Source: Siphonodentalium dalli (lineage: Eukaryota > Mollusca > Scaphopoda > Gadilida > Siphonodentaliidae). Taken from it: 64,000 bases of DNA. This document shows, one piece after another, positions 23,101 to 35,077 of this stretch (the stretch's first letter is position 1; every line of letters starts with the position of its first letter). A model generated the notes under the pieces. That model worked only from the letters and a program-made list of their open reading frames with translations. It did no database searches and was not told the DNA's origin. The position numbers and the translations under genes were made by a program. Location: NCBI GenBank assembly GCA_032622095.1, contig CP136069.1:104188278-104252277 (forward strand), read 5' to 3'.

Positions 23101-25010
23101 GTGCCCATATGCTAGAAGCGGGTCCTCCGGAGAACCCGCTGTTAAACACACGGCGATTTCTTATACCGGTTTGGTGCCTTATATCGCCAACTCTGCGACA
23201 GTGGGCCATACAATATATGTACATGAGAGTCATAACACTTAGAAAGATACATTCTTGGGTTGATCCTGGCTCCAAAAGTCGAAATATAGCCTATTGAAAT
23301 TTTGCCCATATGCTAGAAGCGGGTCCTCCGGAGGACCCGCTGTTAAACACACGGGGATTTGTTATACCCGATCTGTAGCGTTATATCGGCAAATATGCGA
23401 CAGTATGCCATACAATATATGTACATGAGAGTCATAACACTTAGAAAGATGCATTCTTGGGTGATCCTGGCTCCAAAAGTCGAAATATAGCCTATTGAAA
23501 TTGTGCCCATATGCTAGAAGCGGGTCCTCCGGAAGACCCGCTTTTAAACACACGGGGATTTGTTATACCCGATCTGTAGCGTTATATCAGCAAATATGCG
23601 ACAGTGGGCCATACAATATATGTAGATGAGAGTCATAACACTTAGAAAGCGTTATATGCTAGAAGCGGGTCCTCCGGAGAACCCGCTGTTAAACACACGG
23701 GGATTTGTTATACCCTATATATATGTACATGAGAGTCATAACACTTAAAAAGATGCTTTCTTGGGTTGATCTTGACTCCAAAAGTCGAAATGTAGCCTAT
23801 TGAAATTGTGCCCATATGCTAGAAGCGGGTCCTCCGGAGGACCAGCTTTTAAACACACGGGGATTTGTTATACCCGATCTGTAGCGTTATATCGGCAAAT
23901 ATGCGACAGTCGACCTTATACAATATATGTACATGGGAGCCATAACACTTAGAAAGATGCATTCTTGAGTTGATCCTGGCTCGAAAAGTCGAAATGTAGC
24001 TTATGGAAATTGTGCCCATATGCTAGAAGCGGGTCCTCCGGAGAACCCGCTGTTAAACACACCGCGATTTCTTATACCGGTTTGGTGCCTTATATGGACA
24101 ACTCTGCGACAGTGGGCCATACAATATATGTACATGAGAGTCATAACACTTAGAAAGATGCATTCTTGGGTGATCCTGGCTCCAAAAGTCGAAATATAGC
24201 CTATTGAAATTGTGCCCATATGCTAGAAGCGGGTCCTCCGGAAGACCCGCTTTTAAACACACGGGGATTTGTTATACCCGATCTGTAGCGTTATATCAGC
24301 AAATATGCGACAGTGGGCCATACAATATATGTACATGAGAGTCATAACACTTAGAAAGAGGCATTCTTGTGTTGATCCTGGCTCCAAAAGTCGAAATGTA
24401 GCCTATTGAAATTGTGCCCATATGCTAGAAGCGGGTCCTCCGGAGGACCAGCTTTTAAACACACGGGGATTTGTTATACCCGATCTGTAGCGTTATATCG
24501 GCAAATATGCGACAGTGGGCCATACAATATATGTACATGAGAGTCATACCACTTAGAAAGATGCATTCTTGGGTTGATCCTGGCTCCAAAAGTCGAAATA
24601 TAGCCTATTGAAATTTTGCCCATATGCTAGAAGCGGGTCCTCCGGAGAACCCGCTGTTAAACACACGGGGATTTCTCATACCGGTTTGGTGCCTTATATG
24701 GACAACTCTGCGACAGTGGGCCATACAATATATGTACATGAGAGTCATAACACTTAGAAAGATACATTCTTGGGTTGATCCTGGCTCCAAAAGTCGAAAT
24801 ATAATCTATTGAAATTTTGCCCATATGCTAGAAGCATATTTGAGTTGATCATGGATACACAAGTTGAGATATACCCAATTTAAATTGTTCGGATATGTAA
24901 ACCACAGGTGTCCTCTGGAGGACCCGCTAATAAATATATCGGAATTTCAGATACCCCTTATGTTGACTTATATCGACAGTGGGGCCTAAAATATATGTGT
25001 ATGCCAGTTG
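17165..25010 (+). repeat. Satellite array, 202 bp monomer, higher-order organised
   Basis: About 38 head-to-tail monomers of 201-203 bp, marked by the recurring GCCCATATGCTAGAAGCGGG. Nearly every monomer carries a dyad of arms GCGGGTCCTCC and GGAGGACCCGC. Two monomer types exist. Type A has TTGTTATACCCGATCTGTAG; type B has CTCATACCGGTTTGGTGCC. B monomers at 17,861, 18,264, 19,475, 20,282, 20,687, 21,494, 21,897, 22,704 and 23,109 are always an even number of monomers apart, so the array grew as a roughly 404 bp dimer. A further 2,422 bp (12-monomer) duplication is visible. Edge monomers (before 17,460 and after 24,830) are diverged and the first lacks the dyad. Around 23,640-23,730 a truncated monomer marks a rearrangement. 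Open frames of 61-62 codons recur on both strands only because of the repetition. Confidence 0.97.
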
Positions 25011-25629
25011 TACCATATACACCCATCCAAACCTGTCAGCTTAGAAATCATTAATATTCTAGATATTATTATTATACAAGTACCAAACTCGAATTCAACA
25101 GCATAGATACAGGTAAGGTGGATGAGTGAGTCACGATGATCCATTCAACACCGAAATCTTGAGAGGCGAGGATTAGCAAATGATAACGAGAGGCCGATCA
25201 CGATCGGCAGATGTTAACCCATCCCTTGGCGATAAAAATTTACTATGATCGGAATCATAAATGAGAGTTTTGGTGTTGAATTATATGAGTATACTGTATG
25301 TACTATTATAGACAAATGTACATAACACAAATATTGGAATGTATGGGTCACCGGCATTTATATAAGAGAATGCACTGCTACAAGATATGTAATGCTAAAC
25401 CACCACAGCCTTGGGTTAAATGTGAAAGGTGTGACCTGAACATGGAATACTTGGGTTAAGAGAGTCCAAGTCTACTGCTAATATCATGTGATGTTTATTG
25501 TTGAATCTTTATTTTAAATTAGATACCATAGCCTTCTTTATCAGATTATGTGTACATTGGCATAAGAGGCATCAGAAAATGATATAGCCTTATCAATAGC
25601 TAAGTAGTCCAAAGGCATGGCATAAAATT

Positions 25630-25920
25630 GGTGAATTGGATTTAATGTTACTCCAAACAGATTTACAGGTACATAACAAGATTTTGGACCGATTTAAACA
25701 AATTTGGTGTGGTGATTCGGGGTATCCTTGGCAGAGTTATAATGGTGTTAGTTTTTATCCGGACATCACAATATGTGTACCATACTATGGTGAATTGGAT
25801 TTAATGTTGCTCCAAAACAGATTTACCAGTACATAACACAAGATTTTGGACCGATTTAAACAAATTTGGTGTGGTGATTTGGGGTACCCATTGGCAGAGT
25901 TATAATGGTGTTAGTTTTTC
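25630..25920 (+). repeat. Tandem duplication, 159 bp unit, two copies
   Basis: The block from GGTGAATTGGATTTAATGTT is repeated 159 bp further on with small differences. It includes 'GATTTTGGACCGATTTAAAC' and 'GGCAGAGTTATAATGGTGTT'. A third, partial relative lies at 26,030-26,095. It corresponds to 15,185-15,310 in the left arm. Confidence 0.8.
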
Positions 25921-26519
25921 AAATTTTCAAACTTAAAAAAATAATTATTTTTAATTATTTTTAAAAAGGGACACATTGGGAATCTTTTTAATCAACTTGT
26001 ATCATAATCATCAATATCTAAATGAAAACAAGTGGTCAATCCGGACATCACAATATGTGTACCATACTATGGTATAGGTACACATAAAAATCAAAATAAA
26101 TTAATCAATCAATAGGGGCAAAGAGTGTGTCAAAATAAACCAATATAAAATGAGACATGGTATCAGATGAAAGTATCAGGAATGTTGAGATTTAACTACA
26201 GAAATCCATGCAAGTGAATGAGGAGAAACCTGGAGATAACAGAAGAATGATTAATTGAAATTTAAAATGAGAACATCCCTACAAATGAATAATAGAGTAT
26301 TCCAATTAAAACTTTAGAACTGAATGGGACAGTCCATTGAATCATGAATGGGTTCAGCTTCACCACTATCATAGAGCTATGTCCTATATACAGTGGCTAA
26401 AAATAACTAATATTTCAATAAGACATCAGTTCTGCAGTCTCTCAGAACACTATGCAGTTAAGCTTGCATTACTGGTAGTTAATTGTAATCTACCTGGGTT
26501 ATCAAAAACTCAAATCTGT

Positions 26520-27075
26520 TCAATTCTTAGTTGAAAAAGGGCCATAACTCTAGTATAACAAATCAGATCTAACCCATATTCGAACTTGATCTGTATTTTG
26601 AGTTGAGAAACTCTTGAAAACTTTGGTTCCTATCAGTTGAAAAATTGTTGATTTAACGAAGCATTCATGAATTCTATGTCAAAGGGCCATAACTCCATAA
26701 AAAAAAATCGGATCAAAACCCATATTCGAACTCGATATGTATTTTGGACTGAGCAACTCACATACCAAATTTGGTTAGTCAGATAATATTTTTTTGAGTT
26801 ATGGCAGCATACATGAATTCTAAGTTGAAAAAGGGCCATAACTCCATAAAAAAAACTCGGATCAAACCCATATTCGAACTCGATCTGTATTTGGTGCTGA
26901 GAAATTGATATAAAAAAATTTGTTCCGATCAGATAGAAAATATTTCAGTTATCGCACCATGCGTAAAGTGTCTACAGACAGACAGACGGACGGACGGACT
27001 AACGACGAGTGGTCAATCCGGACAACGACACTATGTTTACCATACTATGGTATGGGTAAACATAAAAACCTATAT
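26520..27075 (+). mobile_element. GGGCCATAACTC element with ~147 bp tandem units
   Basis: Three units start at about 26,537, 26,686 and 26,832. Each has GGGCCATAACTC, then TCGGATC, CCATATTCGAAC and TGTATTT phrases. The array is followed by GACAGACGGACGGACGGAC and ends in the dyad TTACCATACTATGGTATGG. The same order (array, GGAC-rich run, terminal repeat) appears at 48.8 kb, so these are members of one element class. Confidence 0.72.
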
Positions 27076-27370
27076 GTTGTAAACAACTTGGTGGCATTTC
27101 TAACCAAAGTTCAGTTAGTGGAGGTTTTCTCGGTGTTGCTTATTGCATAGTATTTCCATAATGTTTGTTTACATAACATGTCGTTTGTTTACATAACACA
27201 CAGTACTAGTACTAACATCACAGTAACATGACAATAACATGTAATTCATGCGATATTAATGATTGGAATAAGAACAGAATTTGTCTATAAATTAATATTA
27301 TTTCCGTTTATGGCGGTTTTAACGGATGTGACTATTTTAACAGCAATACCAACTGCCAACACTTACTATA

Positions 27371-28307
27371 ATTAACGTCAGAAGGTTGTACCATGGACAT
27401 TTTAATGATTAAATTATTATTAACATTTGATAAAATATTTATAGTGTTAGAATCATAAGTGGGTCCCAGTTATGTTGACATATGCCCTTTAAATTTTACG
27501 TAGCTTATTTCTTGGAGTAGCTAACATATTTCCCTGAATGTAAAATAAATTTATATTTATATAATCACAAACGATCTTCGTCGGGCTTTTTAGAGTCTTT
27601 AAGTTAAGCTACTCGTATCCGGTCCTCATACACTACAGAAGGAAATGATGTGTCACAATCATCACTGATATGAAAATAATGTGTTTGGCTAAATGGTCAA
27701 AATTTAGATCCAAAAAGATGAATGCCTGGAGTGAGAATATCTACCACGAGGTCTCAAGCAGTCTACCTCTTCACATGCAAAATAGCAAAATAACATTGAA
27801 TGTCTCAATGACACCATGGCTTGAGGGTGGGAACGACCCACCATATGGTAGATATTCAACCAGGCTCTGCTTAAGTTAAATTTTAAAGTTTAAACTAAAT
27901 TCAACACATTAAAAAATATCAGTTTTTGAATTGATGACTATTGTACATGTACAGTACACATCAAATAGTAATAACAATTAACATTATGATCTTGTAACTA
28001 AACATGATAGAATATTGACAGTATTGTGGTATTAACTACTACGAGTAATATTAGTACTAATAGTACTAGTCTATCATAATATATAGGCACATGATGTATG
28101 GGGAATTTAAGGACAATAACAATAGTTACAACATTCTTTATTGCGATTAAGCCTTTAGAGGGCGTTCTCTAGTAGATTATCATATTTTATCTGCATGATA
28201 AGATTCCATAATTTTGAGACAACTTTAGCAGAAGTTGGCGTTAATGAAGCTTTGTTTTCATTAACGCCCACTTGCGGTTAAATCACCGATCACGTAATGA
28301 CATGAGG
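27371..28307. other. No recognisable gene
   Basis: AT-rich. The frame at 27,670-27,879 has no recognisable domain. A small ATTAGTACTAATAGTACTAG dyad lies at about 28,050. Confidence 0.35.
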
Positions 28308-28452
28308 ACGAGTGGTAATAATAGTAACAACATGATATTGTCGAGCACAATGGTTTATTAACAGCCCTACAGGAATGATTAACAGCCCTTGGTACAATTA
28401 GAGGCATGGGGCTGTTAATCATTCCTATCGAGCCCATCATGTTATTATTATA
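28308..28452. repeat. Foldback element with nested arms
   Basis: Outer arms: GGTAATAATAGTAACAACATG against CATGTTATTATTATAT. Inner arms: AGGAATGATTAACAGCCC (28,371-28,388) against GGGCTGTTAATCATTCCT. A further copy of TTAACAGCCC precedes the inner arm at about 28,357. There is no ORF. Confidence 0.65.
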
Positions 28453-29436
28453 TATCAATGCACTATCATGTTATTTTGTCATTGTTATCAGTAGTATGTT
28501 GTCGTTTATATTTCATATGATAAAATAAATAAAGAATGATTTTAAACAATGTTTATGGTATTATGGGGCCAACTTTGCATTAATTACTTTTACACAGGTC
28601 AATTAACATGATGAATAGACCTGTTAAATATCACGGATTGTACGTGATACTCCCAGATTGTCATAGATAAAACCTCCAAAATACGAAAGAGAATCGATTT
28701 CTCCCGCATGTGCAGATGTCTTAACATCAAGAGTAATTTCATATTAATCATTATAAATCCATAATGATAACATAGGCAAGCATGAATGACAATGTCTGGG
28801 CATGCGCATTGATGTCTGAGGTTAATATTTGAGACGAGTATAGTGATAAAACGATCATAAAATTAGTCAATCCCTTAATGTGATAGTCTGTTAATTGGGG
28901 AAAAAAACACTACATATATGTCTGAAGTGTAATATTAGTGTAAGGATGCAACACGATATACGAAAATATATGAAACGTAAGTCGCGACAAGATAAGCTGG
29001 TAAAGTCAACTCAGTACACACTTCAAAAATTTATATCTGATCACTGTGAGCTTTGATGGCCGGGTATGTTCCTCGACACGAAGCAAATCGATGATTTTTA
29101 CACCCAAACCAAAGAAATATTAATTTAGGAGCATCTGATCAAATTGAGTACCTGTAATAGCATGTAATTAACCCTATCCACATAAGGTCATGCAGGGTGA
29201 ACTACCCGAGCAGCTACATACATTGGCATTATCTGGGATAACTTCCCAAAACATGCAAAAGAGTCACTATAATTATCTTTCAAGTTTTCAACCAATATAC
29301 ATCGAAAAAAAATTATTCCGATTTCTTTTAAAATTAATGAAACACACAGAATATTTATTTATTGATACTATTCATTATTATATGACTATCGCTTTTCTTT
29401 CCCCAATACCGCTATTGTATAGCGATCATTTCCTGG
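28453..29436. other. No recognisable gene
   Basis: AT-rich. The 89-codon frame at 29,190-29,459 contains hydrophobic stretches but no recognisable domain. Confidence 0.3.
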
Positions 29437-29647
29437 CCATCGGATCAGCTGCAGTTTGATCCGATCATATAATAAACCTGTTATTGCTGCAGTGATTTGA
29501 TCTGGGGCGAAGTATCACGTCTCGTTGAAGAGGTCAGATCGCTGGATCAAACTCGACGCCTGTGGTGGCTCGTTTGATCCAGCGATCTGACCTCTTCAAC
29601 GAGAACGTGATACTTCGCCCCAGATCAATTCACTGCAGCAATAACAT
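29437..29647. repeat. Long hairpin, ~73 bp near-perfect arms
   Basis: The arm from TGTTATTGCTGCAGTGATTT (29,480) is repeated inverted up to 29,647. It spans 'GGGGCGAAGTATCACG' and 'GTTGAAGAGGTCAGATCGC', with only a few mismatches and a loop of about 20-25 nt around 29,553-29,572. Immediately upstream is a smaller hairpin (ATCGGATCA / TGATCCGAT, about 29,438-29,466). No flanking duplication could be fixed. Confidence 0.8.
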
Positions 29648-31263
29648 GTATTTATCACAAATCGATTTAGTTTAGCCAGATGTGTAACTTGTGTTGTTCG
29701 CCCTGATCTGTTACTAGTGTTACACTGTGTTACTGTTAGGTAGTTTTATAGACGAAGTTAGGATACTTATTTAACTTTCCCAATTGGCATTCACTCCTTG
29801 GCCTATAGAAAAATTCCCGATTACCTTCCATACGAAACTACATATATTTTCCTCGTTTTAGTGTATTTGGCAGCTATTCTTTCTCTTATATAAGGAATGG
29901 CAACGATTATTTCACTCATCCTATTCCACTAATTTGCCTCGAATTGTAGTCACCGGAAGTTGTCCAGAAACAGCTGATAAGCACATGTTGAAACCACGTG
30001 TATTCTGATAAGCACCCTTTGAAACCACGTACGTGTATTCTGATGAGCACATGTTTGAGACCACACCCCAAATCTCCATATTTGGATGAAACCACGCCTA
30101 TTTTTGGTTCCCATACCGTAGAAGCGGGGGCTGATTCAGACCTTTCCGATATTTAACACATGGATTTACAGTTCATACGCTCTTTATCAACGACACTGCG
30201 GATACGAATGCTCTTTAACTATCAACGCGATTAACCCCACAGTGCCAATGACGGTCATTTTGGTGATTGAGAGTGGAGAAGGGGTGCTGGGAGCTTCTCC
30301 AAAACGACGGTAAACACTGCCCGTGGGTTTTAACCTTAGATTGGAAGTTTGAGCTCAATCGGTCCAGCCGTTTTCCCGGCCATAACTAACAGACAGACAG
30401 ACAAACAGAAGTCCCAAAATATATATTAGATACTATATAGTAATAATCAAATATCTTTTAAATAGTTTTATTTGGTAAATATAAACATTACATTTACATA
30501 ATAATATATATATATATATATATATAAGCTGATGGGAGCTTTATTTTATATGAACCAAGCCACAACGCAAAATGCCCGTCGCGCTGTGTTCTAGGCGATT
30601 TAATTGGACTTTCGTCAATCAAATATCATTAAAATAGTTTTATATGGTCATATAAACATCACATATACATAATATAGAATAAACTTCAATTTTGCTTCTT
30701 AATTATTCCTACGGCTTGGTATGGCTTGGTGTTAAATAGTCACACCAGTAGTTTATACTCCATATTTAGCAAATCATTGACATGCAAGTCAATGCAGGGT
30801 ACCCTTGCAGGTTTGTGAACGTGGCCTTAGTCGGGATTGTATGTGAGCCATGTATGGAAGCTGACTAGTATGGCTGTAGAGAGCGCCAGACAGAGCGATA
30901 GGAGTTTGTCTACTCATTAATGCATTCTTTAGATGTAATTATTCGCTATGTATACGTATGTTCAATTGTTATTCAATAAAAATATTTATAAAAAAACAAA
31001 CTTGGTAATAATATTAGTAACAGGGATGTTAACAATGTCAAATTAATACAAGTATTATTAAATCAATAACTAACTTCTATTTTATTTCTATCTGGTGGGT
31101 CGAATACATCAGCATTAAATATATCGTGATTTATAACCGATTGTTAATGTTATTGAATACGTCCGTTGAGTTTAATTCAAGATTGCAGACAAACGATACT
31201 TTGAGATCATGTGTGTCTTTTTGAGAGATCCTGGATTCTTTTTGCACGTTTAATAAATCCTGT
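29648..31263. other. Repeat-rich stretch without a gene
   Basis: It contains an imperfect tandem of roughly 40 bp units ('GAAACCACG..GTGTATTCTGATRAGCAC', 29,970-30,075). It also contains a phrase typical of non-LTR element tails ('GAGCTCAATCGGTCCAGCCG' then CAGACAGACAGACAAACAGA, 30,350-30,410) and an (AT)n tract at 30,503-30,527. No coding sequence is recognised. Confidence 0.5.
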
Positions 31264-32486
31264 TTGTCTTTTTGCACGATACCATGCGACAATGAGAATG
31301 ACCAATTCACTGTTCAGCCATCAGAAAAGAGGGGCAGCTTCGATCTTAATATACTTGAACATACTATGAACAGCGATTTAGACAAAATTACAGCGTGGTC
31401 CCAAAACTGGTTGGTCAGTTTCAACCCAACTAAAACAGTTGGCATGTCCTTTTCATTAGTTGCGCCCTCAACAGTGAAACCAAACCTCAATTTCGTAGGA
31501 AATTCAATCAACTTCGTGGACAAGCATATACACTTAGGTCTGGAACTCCACTCAAATCTCAAATGGAACGCACACATTGAAGGGTCTGTCAAAAGAATTG
31601 CCTCACGTCTGTCTCAACTCCGGCGGATTAAATATCAACTCAACCGGAAAACCATTGAAATTATTTACAAAACATATATTTTACCCTTATTTGATTATTC
31701 AGACGCCGTCTGGGACAATGCCTCAAATTATATGTTAGAGAAGCTTGACTGGCTTCATGTCGACGCTGGACGGATAGTCAGTGGTATCACCCGTTCTGCT
31801 TCGAACAACACGGTATTACAGGAGGTCGGATGGCCATCACTCAATAAACGACGTCAACTACATAAACTGCAGGCACTCTATAAAATAATCAATAATCTAG
31901 CCCCCTCTTATCTAGCCAATACACGTCCCCCCCCCCCCCCAGATCACACGAGGTTGCAGATTATAATTGGAGACGCCCCGGTAAATTTTACTCATACTAT
32001 TGCAATACTGAACACTTCAAACAGTCCTTTTTTCCAGCGATGGTGTTAGAATGGAATAAGCTTCCCAAAGTAATCACCGATGCTGATCAATCTTCTACCT
32101 TTAAAACCAACTTGTATCATATAGATCCCACAATCAGCCCCCTCTACATTTCTATGCTGGACGCAGGAAATACAACATTTTTCATTGTCGCATACGTAAT
32201 TTTTGCAGTGAACTCCGATGTGATATGTTCAAAAATTATATCGCTGACAGCCCCGCATGCTCATGTGGAAATAGATCTGAAGACGCATATCACTATTTCT
32301 TCATGTGCCCATTGTACCAACGTGAGCGCTCAGTTCTCTTTGAGAAACTAGACCGCGTAAATCTCAAAGTAAGCCATATTTCAGAACTCATGTGTGGATT
32401 ACCTTATCTCTCGTCCCAACAAAATATGAAACTATTTTCGATCACACAGCAATATATTGCAGCGACTAAGCGTTTTGACCCCTAAT
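31264..32486 (+). pseudogene. 5'-truncated non-LTR retrotransposon, reverse transcriptase C-terminal part
   Basis: The long frame (31,264-32,049) joins the reverse transcriptase downstream of the catalytic FADD box. It has a helix ending in W-x-Q-N-W-L-V-S-F-N with the following P-T-K-T, then H-L-G-L-E-L, the thumb-type Y-K-T-Y-I-L-P-L-F-D-Y segment and the L-W/W-L repeats of jockey/CR1-like LINEs. A poly-C run at 31,927-31,938 lies in it. After one frame change, 32,225-32,485 encodes the C-terminal zinc knuckle (C-S-C-G, then H-Y-x-x-x-x-C-P). The fingers, palm motif A and any 5' ORF are missing, so it is inactive. The frame 32,485-32,766 behind it is not recognisable and may be 3' sequence. 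Confidence 0.85.
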
Positions 32487-35077
32487 GATTATATTTATCT
32501 TATTTGCGAATCTATACTTGCTTCCGGAATTTCAACTTTTACCTCACAAGTGGACAAACCTCCCATTCAAACATCTCATTCTGATTTATCATCTGTATTG
32601 CCTTCCAGAGCACAACAATAACAAAATAGAGAACGAATCAAGTGTACCATTATATTTTACAACCAACACAAAAGTGCTTAGAATAGATAATATATTGGCA
32701 CTTGTCAATCATTCCAACATTAATAAAATAGTGACATTCTTCAAATACAAATTTTCTCACAGATAAGAAGCAATCTCATGTTGGATCATCTCTGGAAGGC
32801 GCTACACATTATATCTCCCATAACTTCTCACCATGTAAATAAGTTTGTACCGTCATCTTGATCACATGTGTGTTACAATATTGTATTAGGAGAGGGGCTT
32901 CATAAGTTGCAAAAACTTGTGCCCCAATCCCTTTTGTATATTTTGCAAATAAAATATGTTTCAAGTCAAGATGACATGATGATAATAATGACAAGAAGAT
33001 CAGTACGAAATAGCTGCAGTGCGCAATATAGAGCTTCCGATGCTTCTGACTGAAAAATAAAGGTTGGGGATAAGCGGAACACCGTATGCGTAACGTAACT
33101 GTCACAAGTATAACGTACTCTGATAACAACTTATCGCCAATATCATGCTTAAAGGGGCACTTTGATTATTGCGACATAACGAAGAAGCGGGCCCCGTTGG
33201 TTCAGAGTGCCCGGGTGAAAATAATTAGCGCAGTGTGTGTACTACGGTATGCGATGTCTGCAGTATCGGGGGAATTGAATGCTATCGCCTGGTGCTCTGA
33301 AGCCAAGCGCTTGTCACTCGATAGCCAACAGTGAACAGACCTGTTTGTTTCATGCATGCTCAATTTGTGTGTGTGTTTTATTTATCGTTATGATATATAT
33401 ATGCTCACATAAATCAGAATGAACTATTTATTTTATATACGGACTGTTGATTCTTGAAAGTGCAGCTAACTCGTATACTGACGTATATAGTAAAACTCTG
33501 AATGCAATATAGTTGCTGGACGCTGCATATGGCCAGTTTTATGCCGAGAACAGGGGCGTACATGTCAGGGATGTGCATTGTAACATTGGTGCCACCCACC
33601 CCCCCCCCCCCAAACAAATTGGTCAAACTTTTTGGAAAACTTGTCTGAAAATAGTTGAGTTTGATTGTTGATGTTGAACATTCCAATGATCGGTGTAAAC
33701 ATATATATATTTTTAAATTATGTAGTTTGAGACATAAATTCAATCAAAACAATATTCCACCAATGTCAAATACCACACAGTTGGATTCTTTGGTTTTTTA
33801 GGATTGCATAAAGTCACCTAATCCGGGCCATATATAGTCGTACGGGTGCATGAATTCTTAGGGGGGCTGAGACTTTGTGCCCGATCTTTTGTTACAAGAT
33901 ATATACTATCATGGTTGCATCTAGCACAGTTTTTTTAATATACCTTCTATGTACACATATATGTACACATAAATATAACAACATAGTTCAAATTAGCCGT
34001 TTAAAGTATGTATAATTCGGACAGGAATGTGTACTATACTGTAATTTACATCAATTTCCAACTGAACTACCATTCAAATTGCCCGAGTTTGAGCTTTCCC
34101 TGGTGCGTACGGCTATGATTTGCAGTTGTTTCGGTTGACCATGTGCACCAACCCCCATCAACAAAAAAAACATCTATGGACGTCTCTCGTCATGCACTTG
34201 TCGCATATATATACAGAAGAGGGTGTGTGCATGCCGAATATACGGCAATATATTCGATAATATATAATATAATAGATAATAAGATATATACAATGTTATT
34301 TCATCAAGTGACGTAGTCATAATTTCAAAATACGGGGCTATTATATACATTACACTTTAGGAACGCATTTTATATATATTAGATGTATAGCCATGTCGGG
34401 GGTATATATATGGAGTTAGTGGGTTAGGTGGTATAGGGAGTTGATGAGTTAGTGGGATGCAGTAATAACACTTACTCACAACAATTAATATGGGGCGTGC
34501 TTATTGGGACCACACGTGCTCATGCTGTCGGTATTTATTTGTTGCATGTCATCGGGTCTGCAGGTAATTTATCTTTATCTGAATTTTGTTTTGACACCAC
34601 AGATCGGGAGGCGTAGCATATGGTTCTGTACATTGGTATACAGCCAAATGGATCATACAATATTGCTCATATATTCCGGTGGCCCATTAATCACTCGTGG
34701 TCGGGCAGTGTTGTTATTTTTATCTTGACAGTTCCATGGACTTGAAATAGAAGACGGATAAAATATAATCTATCTATGGTGTTTCTTATCGGCAAATTAA
34801 TGAATTGATGAGAATGGCAACTTCAAGTTACACATTCCCTGTTTTATGACTCCCACTAATCTCACCATTCACATACATATGTGTAACAAAATATTGTTTT
34901 ACCATCCGGCCATATCCGCTCCGAAAACATCAGTGCCACCAATATAACTAACGGGAATTGTTTGTTTTATATGCACGGACTTGGATACTTTTCTCTAAAT
35001 TCTTCAAACAGATAACATAAAATATATAACGTCGGGATATTATTGTTACTTGATCTGAGATATTCACAATATCTAAA
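32487..35077. other. No recognisable gene; upstream region of the CXC-ballast gene
   Basis: AT-rich, with a poly-C run at 33,597-33,611 and several small frames without domains. The last 130 bp precede the ATG at 35,078 and should contain its 5' UTR. I see no clear TATA box. LINE 3' sequence may extend into the first few hundred bases. Confidence 0.35.

Larger units (their letters stand above)
25190..27370 (-). repeat. Right arm of the giant inverted repeat
   Basis: Reverse-complement partner of 13,400-15,975 in three ordered blocks. Relative to the left arm it carries extra tandem material (25,630-26,800). The strip between it and the satellite (25,100-25,190, 'TCCATTCAACACCGAAATC') matches 13,676-13,730 of the left side, so the mosaic extends to the satellite edge. 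Confidence 0.8.

Noticed and set aside
17215-24812. Series of 61-62 codon open frames on both strands in the satellite
   Set aside because: They repeat with the 202 bp period, lie on both strands at once, and share no domain. The period is not a multiple of three and the frames end within each monomer. They are by-products of the repeat.
17165-25010. CRISPR-like array of repeats with a dyad
   Set aside because: There are no unique spacers: the whole 202 bp is repeated. The setting is eukaryotic with spliced genes.
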